Below the pieces are notes generated by a model, which was not told the origin of the DNA, searched no databases, and saw only the letters and a list, made by a program, of their open reading frames with translations. Positions 27,101 to 39,100 of a stretch of 64,000 nucleotides of DNA are shown here, one piece after another. The stretch lies in assembly GCA_030248225.1 (NCBI GenBank), contig JASANE010027982.1, positions 52,044 to 116,043 on the forward strand. Reading direction: 5' to 3'. The position numbers were made by a program, and so were the translations under genes. The DNA is from Trileptium ribeirensis (lineage: Eukaryota; Nematoda; Enoplea; Enoplida; Thoracostomopsidae). The first letter of the stretch is position 1; each line of letters begins with the position of its first letter.

Positions 27101-30100
27101 ATGTGGGATTGCGGGTCGTGATCTTGCTCATCCTAATCACGGCTATGGTACATCATCATATGTGGATATGTTCGTAATTGAGGTAAAGTAGCGATTGGAT
27201 TGACATACAACAAATTATTACAACAAAAGAATACTGGTACCTATCGATACAACGGTAAGTTTGGGAGGTGATTATTGGTAGGACTCCTAATTTTCTCTAG
27301 TGCTACAATAGTACGATTGTTCTTTTCCTACTCGCATACATACATACGGACAGTGACCACGAGTATAAGATAAAATTTGCCACCATATGAAAAATACGAC
27401 TGGTTAACTTCGGTTCCAAGTTCCTATAAAATCATCCTTCAGGCACGGTAATAAAGATACGAAATTCGAGCCTTGATCTATGCTTGTTTGCACGCTAAAT
27501 AACTTCAAAAACAGAATTTTCTGTGTCTATTAACCTTAGCCAATTTGGTGTCAAAACAGGCCGGGTAAGATATCTTCTAAATGGCTTATGGGTCCCGGTA
27601 AATTGAGGTTGGGACCGAATTTTCCAACTTTTCCTTAATACCAAATTATAACTAAAATACTATGTGTTGTGTACATTAACTGCACTTTATCAATATATAC
27701 TAGGAATTTTGATATTTTATTTTCACTGCCTAATTTACACAATTTTAGAGGATGCTAGATCGAGCCGGATCCAGGGAAAAGCGGTAAATCATCAGTTTCA
27801 AGTGTGAATCGGGGTTCACTTTGGACTTTCGTTCGCGCTTGGCTCAGCGGAACACTACTCTATATTGTTGCCAAAAGTACGGCCATACTCCGAGCGGTAA
27901 TGAAAAGAATTCCTAAAATCTAAACTCTGAAGGGCAACTTAGAGCGTTTGGCGTCTCAATACGAGAGGATTGGACAACGTTTGATCCATACGATTTGCAA
28001 ACCAAGTTCAGCCTAATGGGGCGCTCCAAATAGACTCTCGCTAATCTTGCAAAAAGTTGAAGGCTTTGCCTTAGTCTTCAACGTTCACTACTAAAGCGTT
28101 AATTCAGTGCTCGGCGGCAATTCACTCAACAGGTAAGGTTCCAAAATCGGATGCAGGTCTACTCGCTTACAAGTGCGTTGTATACTAATTGTATCGCTCA
28201 ATTGGAACGAGAGATCGTACTAATTTGACGGTTTAGGGGTGCATGAGGGCTTAGGCGGGTCAACAATCGGTTGATAGATTCATTGCTTCGTCCTATGACA
28301 GGACATTCTTACGAAGAAACCGCGAAAGTTTCAACAAAATTCCTGGAGGGAATCTAAGATTTCGATTTTAGGTTTTTAGTGGGGGGCAAGCCCCTTCCAG
28401 GTCGTCGGGTTTATGTTTCCAACGTGATACTTGAAAGTTTTATGAGCTAAATCAATAGCTGGGATCCTTATCTAGATCCGGATAAAATTTTAGCCAATTT
28501 CCTGGAGTAATTCTTAAGATATGTCAGAATTTCCGCTCGGAGCGAGCTATCTCAATCTCTGAATGTTACATTGATGAGTCCGGTTGCAGGTTAATTAAAT
28601 TTTCGACTCCATTGTTAGAAGCGTCAATTGCTACTAATATCCTAACAAAATCTCAGAAAAAATTGTCGAAGGTAACAATGTGCCAGGTAACTTTTATCAA
28701 TTGCAGGGGCTCTTAATAATGATTCCAGGCGTACCTGTTGTAACACAATCTTCTCATAAAATGCATCCTTACAAAACAGAATCGTTGATTCAAAATTGAA
28801 ATCAGAAAGCAAGGCCAAGGTGGTAAATACCAAGTGTTATTCCAATTATTCCACATGAAAAATTTTGTTTACGGCCACGGGTCTGCGGGACAAGCTAGGA
28901 CGGACGAAATTATCTTTTAAATAAAAGTATGGACAGGGGAGGCTGGACGATACACTCTGTCGCTCATCGAAACGCTATTCAGTCGTACGGGCTAACTAGT
29001 AAACCTCGGAGCTACTTAACCTAACATCGGCACTACTCGCCTAATCTATACCGTCTCCCTGTCCACACTTACAGTCTTGAATCCTGTCCGGCAACGTCCA
29101 TCGCTCGATTGTCCATTCGCAAAATCGAAGCAAAAGCCAGAGAAAATCGTAAAACCACAAATAACACTGTAAACGGAATAATTAAGCGACAGAGCCGGTC
29201 TGCAAAACGACTGAACTCTGCGCTGTCGGAGTCAGACTGAACGCTCGAGAGCTCGAGTGGCTCTCCTTAAATACTTTAATTTTCTGTCATTAATTAAATT
29301 AATTTATTGAGCTATAAAATTTTATTAACTTTCACGAAAAAGTGCTTCGTCAGCACTTTTGGGGCGATTTAACCCCAAAGTTTGATCCAAAGAACAAACT
29401 TTCTTATCAGTTCGATTTCCAGTAAATTTCGGACCATTTTAATATGAAATTTTATAACCAAAGTGATTGATCACTTTATTTACTACGATTTTCGTGCCAA
29501 ACTCAAATTTTCAAAACTTCCAGATGGAATTTAGATAAATTTCCATTAAGTTATTATTAACCTATTATTTACTCAAGCGCGGATGACTTTTCTATATTAA
29601 ACTAACGTTAGCTTAAGATTAATTTGGTACAGTCATACTGTTTACTCAAAAATGTGGATGCTCCAACCGTCCAAACAAATACAAAACTTCATATTAATGT
29701 GGCTCATTTACTAATAAGAAGTTTCCAGAACTTCCATATAAAATTCAAACTTTAATATTATACTTTATTCCCATTAATTAGAAGTCTACTTTGTTTGCTC
29801 AAGTAGCGGCTACATGGTATAAACGTAAATTTCAGCTTTAACATCAGATGCTTGCTAAGGTTTAGCTAAATTGCTTACAAGGCATAAAAAGACGCTGCTC
29901 GATACTGCTGATAAGAAACTTCGGAACGTCAAATTTTATATAAATCTCATATAAAGTTAATGTGAACTTCGCTGGGCTCTGAATTCAGCACTGTTGACTT
30001 ATTAGCGACGACGAGATACACTACTGCGACATTGATGTCAAGTTACCGATGCGTCAAGAACCGCTAAATTAAAGCTAATAAATTTAATGGCACATCACTT

Positions 30101-33100
30101 GTTTACTTAGTTAGTGTAATATTAAAACTGTGCGTTATATACATATTTGCGATCGGGCTTAGAAGAGACGCGGTTAGGTAAACAAAGAAGGGCAAAGGCT
30201 AAAAGATAAGGTCCCATTCCCTCGGTGATAATCAACGCGCTAAACGGATCTTGGATTCGGACTCAGCGTGTCCGTCCGAGTAAAATATCTAACAGGTCCG
30301 TATTTGGACAATAAGAGGGGAAGGTGGGCTCTCAATGAGTCCGTCACAAATTTTGTAGAGAATTAAAGTGTTTTAGACCGCTCCCGCGGGTTCGGGCTAC
30401 AGTTTTATGAGGTGTTAGACACATATTTGTGTTGGGTTTAACAAGAGTAATCTAACGAGGGGTTACACGCCTGTCGGGGCGATATTTCCGCGGTTTTCAC
30501 GGGGAGGGGTACCTAAAAATGGGCGCAGCGGGACCGGTCTAGGCTCAAAGGAAAGCCTGGATTTCGAAGAATCTAATGTCAAGAAATGTAGATTCTTGAT
30601 GTCAAGAATTCTAATGCCTGGAAGATGTCAATTATATACTTTTCTGTTAACTATTCGCTAGGTTATCCAATTAATCCTATTCATCGGCCCTACTTACATA
30701 GTTATTTTCCTATAAGTCCGTGGATCCTGATCGGATGTCCACGAGATCGGTCTCATTAGATAGATCGTAAAATTCTCTACCAAAAATCTTAAGGGTTAAA
30801 TTTACGACGGTTCCGGAGTTATGATCCGGAGCCGATATTTTTGAGTCCCAATTCTCGTAGATTTTCTCTAATTTTATCAGTTATCTTTGTGAGCGAAAAG
30901 GAGCGCTGGTAACTGATATTTTGTTTATTTTTGTAAATTACCAGCGTACTTTTCAACATTGAACACTAGTAAAGTGATAATTTCACTTTTTCTATTAAAA
31001 TTTTCAGGAAAACTGCACGGATGCTGTTCGCTATAGGGCGAACAGCCATATTTTTGTGGTCCTTTTCGTGAGGACGGTCGTGACGGGTATCCGTCACGGC
31101 CAGTCTTTCCTATGAAAAATCGAAGTAAACTTTGCAGTCCCACAACGCGGGTAGGGCTATTCCTGTATATATCGGATTCGGATGGGAGTCGTACCGTCCT
31201 ATATTTCCACGAGTCGAGTATGGCAAGAACTCGCCATACTCGCATTTTCTATCCATTAAAATACTAGTTTATATGCGTAAAAATCCCTAACTTTTCCGTA
31301 AAAATCATCCTAAACGAAACGAGTTATCCTCGACTATTTGACCTCCAAACTTATGAACTACAAGGATACAACGAAGCGTAACCATAATCCTGAAAATATC
31401 AATGAAATACACAGGAAGGTTACATCCAAATATAGACCTTTATTGCCATGATTAGAGTTGCAAAAGTTAAAAATTAATACCCGGACCCGGACCCGGAATT
31501 TTTGGAAAGAAATACCCGGACCCGGACCCGGAATTTTTGGAAAGAAATACCCGGACCCGGACCCGGAATTTTTGGAAAGAAATACCCGGACCCGGAATTT
31601 GTTGGAGGCAAATACCCGGACCCGGAATTTTGAAACAAAAATACCCGGAATACCCAGAAGTTGACGAGAGAATAAAAATTGTAAGGGGGTAAAATAGCCA
31701 GGGCCATAATGTCGAAACAATGGAGAAGATGCGCACCTACTAGAGGCGAGAATACTGAAATTCCTAGGCTCGCTTCTAAAATAGAAATATACTCGCTTGT
31801 TTACATATCTTTGCAAGGCGTTAACAACGTACGAACTGTCACAAGGTTTTTCAGTCTCGGTTTCTAAACCATGCGTTGTTACTCTCGTGCTATACGTCGT
31901 ATATATAGTACTTAGGTACAAAACATTCGGAGTCGATTGCCAGCCCTAACCACCTTATTTTTGACCTTAGCTTTTTGCACAAAAGAACGCAATTATTGCT
32001 ACACGCTAACGAACGCGATCAGGTATAAACGCAATATCAAGAAACGAATGCTGTTTCATTTCAACGCTTTACATGATCCAACGCCCTTGCTCAATGCGTA
32101 TATATGGCAACAGCAACACTGTTGAACTTTGGTCCGGGTATTTTTACAATTCCCGGACCCGGACCCGGAATTTTCTTTGGAAGAATACCCGGACCCGGAA
32201 TTTGTTGGAGGTAAATACCCGGACCCGGATTTTTCTTCGAAAAATACCCGGAATACCCGGACCCGGCTGCAACTCTAGCCATGATCAACACAATAGAACG
32301 ACAAGAATATGGTACGACAATCATTGATAAATGGTTACAATTATACGTCCATAATCAAGGGTACAACACAAGTATAGTGATCATAAAACGGTATAGAATC
32401 ATAATAAAATATAGGCGCTTTTATGGCCTTAAACAACACGAAAGTACGGTATGAATATAATTATAACGGTTATACATAAATGATCCAAATATATGACGGT
32501 AACCAAACGGTTAAATCGTGTGTATCCACCTAAAAATACATATGCATACCGACAACGATTCCAATGGTACACAGATACACGGTATGATCAAGGTTATACG
32601 AATCAAATGCATAATACGTGCCTTTATGGCCATCAAAATGGTAAATGTTAAATGTTGGCCATTAGGCTGTGGCCGGGATTATTGGGGTATTTGGTAAATG
32701 TTGGCCATTAGAGTGCGGCCAGGATTATTAGATTTTATATTAAATGTTGGCCATTAGCCTGTGGCCGGGATTATTGGGCGCTCTATTAAATGTTGGCCAT
32801 TATGCTGTGGCCAGGATTAATGGGGTATTTGACTAAATGTGGGCAATTGGACTGTGGCCAGGATTAATGGGGTATTTGGTAAATGTTGGCCATTACACTG
32901 TGGCCAGGATTAAGGGCATTCGATAAAATGTTGCCATTAGGCTATGGTCAGGATTAATCCACCTCGTAACGATCCAGTAATGGATCTGTTACACATACAT
33001 ACGTTTAGTTGCAAATATTGCAATTTTTATCATGCGGCGACCAATGACAAAAGGCATCAAAGATTGATTCCTAGGCCTACAATCACGGCCAGAAATAAGT

Positions 33101-36100
33101 GCAAAATAATCGATCTATTTCGAAAGTTCGATCTATTTCGATTTTGATCTATTTAGATTTCGGCGCAAATAAATTATTGTGCAATTTACAAAATTTCGAT
33201 TATTTTCGATCAAACGAAACTTCGATCGATATTTGGACCCGACTGACTGTTATATAATATTAGTGATGTCCGCGGACCGGTCCGGACCGACCTTAAAATT
33301 TGTCGGTCTGGATGACAAAAACCTAAGATTGAATTTTGAGAACAAACAACGTACCGACCATACACAGCAGCCAATGTTTTTTTCACAAACCGGCGATTTA
33401 AATTAAACTCAACCTTAACAAGCCTTTTGAAAATTCAAAAACGGTTGGCATTAAAACCTCAAAGCGAAACGTTCTTTAATAAGTTTAAACTAACACATCC
33501 TTATGGCATCAGTTTATTGTATTTTCCGTATTAGAAGTTTAAATCCTGATTGTCGGAAAATTGATATTGATTTTAGACGTCAACACACTATTCGTCACGT
33601 GCTGAAACATGTAAAGTCCAAATTTACTGTACTTTCACAGCATGAAAAACGTCGGTAACAATTCACACGTTGAAGTTGATCCGGACTGCTACCAGACTTT
33701 GCGGTGTTGTGCGTATTAGAGCAGCTATCGAGCTTTTTCCGCATTCCAAACCCCCATATCAATACCTAATTTGCTTTGAGTGTGGTCTCGGAAATGTTAA
33801 TTTACCACTTACTTAATATATATATATATAATAAATCTCACTAAACATCCGCAAATAAAGTAACTAAGTAGTTGGATATATTTATAGTATAAAGTACTTT
33901 GCGATTTCTATAACAACTTAATTATAATTTACTTTAATTTATTAATTTAATTTTTTAAGTATTTACATTTCTAACAATATGTGGCATACTTGGTAGGTAG
34001 AGCGCGAAACAACCTGCAAATAAAACAATATAGATTTGAATAAAGTATAAAATAAATAAGAGTATGGAATAAAATATATAATTATGAAATAAATAACTAG
34101 CTTTATTAATATTTTTACAATAATAATGGGCTAAATTTACAATAATTATGGAGCTCGGGAATTAGGTTCCGAGCATTCGTAGTTAGTAGATATTTATAAA
34201 AATACCTGAATTCATATATATATATGTATACTACTTTTTGGGTTATAACAATATTCTCTTTTTAGAAGACTAAAAAGAATTTCAAATAAATATTTTTCAA
34301 CTAAACTATCCCTTTATATAAAATTAAAATTTATCATATTTAACAAACTGATTGTGAGTGCTCGGTGAGGAAGCGGGTGTAATTTCGTGATTTTCTAACT
34401 AAATCGGCACCTGCCAACCTGTATCTAATGATCACCAATAGGATGAATATAAGGGAAAGAAATCTTTACTAGCATGGTGATTTTTGAGTGTGTCGCTTCG
34501 GTTACATTTCAAATGCATCAAGCCAGTGAATTTTGAATACCAATATAGATATTTAGTTCAAACCAATGCATAGTTGCGTCCGTTTTTCTTGTTGTTAGTT
34601 ATAAACATACACTAGTATATTCCGAAAATGAGGTTTTTGACGTTCCACGTTATTATTTTTTCAATTTTTCCCTACAATTCGGATTTTTGAACGGTCATCT
34701 AAACTCGAACTATTATTTTTTGCTGGACCTTTTAAATATAGATACGAAAATTTTATTAACAGTTCGACAAGATTAATTATTATAAAAACATCAATAACTT
34801 ACAAAATATTTCACATTTTAATAATACGCTTAAAGCCTATAAGATAAAATATTAGGGAGAAATTAAGCGTAATCAAAATCGTAGTCGAAAGAAATTAAAA
34901 TAAATATAAATTGAATAATATAATTGAATAATAATTAAAATATAAATTAAATAATAAATATATTATAAAGATCGACCACAATTAATATTTTGTTTATTTG
35001 AGGTAGATCGACATTTCTGACCATGACTTTCGGGAGAGGGGGTTGACTTCAATTTGGCTCGTTATGACCCCGGATGGCGATGCACTCCAACCCAAGATTT
35101 ATGTCCCGAGATCTTAACGCAGGACCGCGAAATTTATTGCTTTCCACTACACAGTGTGGACTGTCCACTGTGGGGGGGATACGACCGCAACTCTCTACAT
35201 TCGTCCATGTGTGTGATATTCTCCCCATGTCTGTACCTCCACTCGCACCAAATCCACCATGTCCAACAAAATCCCAAATTTACTAATGTATCTAATATTA
35301 CGTTTTCTCGATACAAAATGTTTTTAAACATTAATTAGCACTATTTCTAATGCTCAAATGTCGTTTGATAGCCTGGAAATGGTTGTACGACAGCAAATGT
35401 ACATAAAAACATAACTGTATCTTGTCTTAACGCGAAGATGGTGAATTCTGAAATGTAATGTTGTGGGACATACATAGCTATATTGAGCATTAAATTATAA
35501 AAAAAGAATCACTGAATATTAGGTATGTTGCTTGAATGGTTGAGAAGACATACCAGACTGTTGCGCTCTCAATATGCAAGCACATACAGGATGCATTGCT
35601 CTGCAAAAAGAAACCACACAGCGCTGTTGCGGAGATACTAAGATTTTGGTGTATTTTATGCCCCACGGTCTATTTAAAAAGCAGTTTTTACCAATCCCGT
35701 AGTGTAAATAATGACAATACAGCAGACTATTCGCAGCTAATAGAGAATAAAATTGCGCTACAGAATGAGACTGTACCACTTATACAGCTATTTCCGTACT
35801 AGTTGTAGAGACATTACCCATTTTCGTATGTTATGGGTATCATAAGCCCATTTAAAACCCGTTTTAACTAAAATCCTACTTTCGAAACAAACCGCGTAGA
35901 AAGTCCTTATAAATAATGCTATTTGTCCTACACAATGAGCTTAATTTAACTCAGACATCTACTCCCATTCTCCAGTTACAATAAGTACCATGATATTTGG
36001 ACCCCTTCGGGTCCAAGGTTTTGGTGTATTTTATGCCCCGCGGTCTATTTAAAAAGCAGTTTTTAAAAAATCCCGTAGTGTAAATAATGACATTACAGCA

Positions 36101-39100
36101 GACTATTCGCAGCTAATAGCGAATAAAATTGCGCTACAGAATGACACTGTACCACTTATACAGCTATTTCCGTACTAGTTGTAGAGACATTACCCATTTT
36201 CGTATGTTATGGGTCTCATGAGCCCGTTTTAAAACCCGTTTTAACTAAAATCCTACTTTCTAAGCGAACCGCGTAGAAAGTCCTTATAAATAATGCTATT
36301 TGTCCTACACAATGAGCTTAATTTAACTCAGACATCTACACCCATTCTCCAGTTACAATAAGTACCATGATATCTGGACCCCTTCGGGCCAGACCTGAAC
36401 CCATTAGGCCCGCTTTTGGGGGGAAGGTGTTGGAATGGTCTTCGCACCAAATCGAAATTTGAAGCTTTCAAACTGAGCTATCAGTCGAATCAATCTACCC
36501 AGATAACGTTGAATTATGCGTGTAACCCCAGCAAAGGACATTGTCAAATTTCACCAATGTCATCGCTTGTAAGAAGTCTTCGCTTCGCTGGTTACACTTA
36601 CGGCACCCAGAATTCAACTGGTCTCTGTAAATTAGGGCGGGGGATGGAGGACCCCTGGCAAAAACGGGGTGCCTCCGGTTCGTGCGCCCTCCTGGTAAAA
36701 ATTTTGGGTTCTCCCAGTTCACCACCTGTTGGAAACATTTTTGTTTCTGTTCAGTAAAAACACCACCACATAAACATACAATTTGACGAAAATTTGTACT
36801 AAAATTCAGAACTTTTGCCAAATTTGCTTCAACATCGGTTTTCTCTCATGAAATGCGGTTTGACAATGTTGCTGACATGATTTTTAACGTTTTTTCTCTT
36901 GGCAAAATGTCCCAGGGAAAACTGGGTGCCCCAGGTTCCAAACCGGGGAGTGGGGGTTATTTATACACCTGGTTATATTATTTTCTGCGAATAGAGCCCA
37001 GTTCAAAAATAATAAAAAAATTTTTCTCCCGCGAATTGAAATTTCCCCGAGAATGGAGGCACCGAAATCTTCCTCCACCTTTTGGAAGGGTTTGCACGGC
37101 CAGACTGTTAACATTGCATTTCTCCATAAAATTTCGACAATAATTTTTATCCCACAGTATGCATCCATTCTGCGTTTATGAATAAACATCAGTAAGCATC
37201 CATTATGTGTTTATGAATAAACTAATAATAGTGTCAAACGATAAATTAGATGGGTACAGCAGACATCACAGAGAACTTCGAGTTCAGGAGGAATCTCAAA
37301 AGTTCGAGACTATATGCTAGAAACAGTTTGGTATACACTTCTAGAGATAACACTAAATACTCACCTATCCGTTGCCTTCGCTTAGACTGTTGCGGCAAGC
37401 GTGTGCGATCAGAACTTGAACTTCTGGTACTCTGACCTCAAACAATAAAGCTTCAACGGTCTCGGTGTATCGCAGTTAAATTTCGATACTTAATACTGTA
37501 AACTAGTAATTTAGTTGAGTTGTATAGGCTACTAAGCACCGGCAAACATCTGGCCAACAATGAATTGAGCAAGATATGCAGTCCATATTTGTTAATTTTG
37601 CATCATTACCACGAATACTAACTAGTAACTCTATCGAGATTGCAGAACGTAGTTAAGCATAGGTACACCTACACCTTTTGCGTGCAAAGACAATCAGCTC
37701 TCGATAGCACACGTCGATATGCAATTTGTGGATATCATACAATACAGTACAAGTTAGAATAAAACTAATACATGTATTGAGTTTCCCATGCCCGAAACCC
37801 CCCAGGTGAAACTTATCAGCCGCCCAAGACGTTAGAACAAATTTTTAAATTTTGGATCGAGGAACCATTGGGGCACCATACCTCAAACCCCATAACTCTA
37901 GAAAAGGAGCCGTAATCGAAAAACGAAAAAGAAGCATCGGCATATATCATTTTACTATGAAATAAATCCAACCAGAGAAAAAAATCGTAAGTTAAGATAA
38001 AAATAACTTTGCTTCCGTGAAGGGTACTAAAATGGTGTAAAACCCTCATTTTGACCTCTGACCCCCAACCATGGGACATCATACCCCCATGCCCATGGAA
38101 CCATGGGTCACAGAGCAAAACTAACACCGGCAATGAGTTTCCCATGCCCGAAAACTCCCAAGTGAAACTTTTCAGCCGCTAGGACGTCAGAACAAATTTT
38201 CGAATTTTGGATCGAGGAACCATTGGGGCATCATATCTCAAACGCTATAACTCTACAACCGGAGACGTAATCGAAAACAAAAAAGAGGCATCGGCATATA
38301 TCATTTTACTATGAAATAAATCCAACCAGAGAAAAAAATAACTTTGCTTCCGTGAATGGTACTAAAATGGTGTAAAACCCACATTTTGACCTCTGACCCC
38401 GAACCAAGGGGGCGCCATACTCTTATACCCATGGGTCGCAGAGTAAAACCAATACCGGCAATGAGTTTCCCATGACCGCAAACCCCCAAGTGAAACTTTT
38501 CAGCCGCCCAGGACGTCAGAACAAATTTTCTAATTTTGGGACGAGGAACCATGAGGGTGCCATACACCCCTTAACTCCAAAAACCCGAGCCTTAATCGAA
38601 AAACAAAAAAGAGGCATCGGCATTTATCATTTTACTATGAAATAAAACTATCCAGAGAAAAAAATTCGATAGTTAAGATAAAAATAACCTTGCTTCCGTG
38701 AAGGGTACTAAAATGTGATAAAATGGAGCCAAGAACCCACATTTTGACCCTGACCCCAAATCAAAAAACCCTCGGGGATGTACCCGGTAAATCGACAATG
38801 CCGGTTCGAATGAGCCCAAGATCATGAAAATCGGTTAAGGCGTTCTCGAGTTATGGCCGATCACACACACACGGAATTTAAAAGATTTCACCCCTGCAAC
38901 ACACAATCTTCACTACGTTCTGATTCCGAGTGCCAAAAGTCAGCAGCCTTACGTGATATTAAAATTTACACAAAATTAAATAATTAGCTAATTGACTACT
39001 TAACTAATTAGCATATATGGCCAAGTTTAGAACTCCAGACATATCATATTCGTGATCAGCGTCATAGAAAACCCCCGTGTGCAACTTCTTTTTCATTTCG

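Noticed and set aside
28926..29071. 145-bp MITE bounded by TATGGACAGGG-type inverted ends
   Set aside because: The inverted match is only about 12-15 bp with gaps and no target duplication is seen.
31458..31921. Several overlapping 68-187 codon frames on both strands
   Set aside because: They are translations of the CCCGGACCCGG subterminal repeats of a hAT MITE, not a protein.
32650..32957. Regularly spaced repeats as a CRISPR array
   Set aside because: The whole 46-bp unit is repeated, there are no unique spacers, and the setting is an animal intron.
37816..38567. Two related minus-strand frames of 88-109 codons
   Set aside because: They are readings of the 340-bp tandem repeat with no conserved frame between copies.
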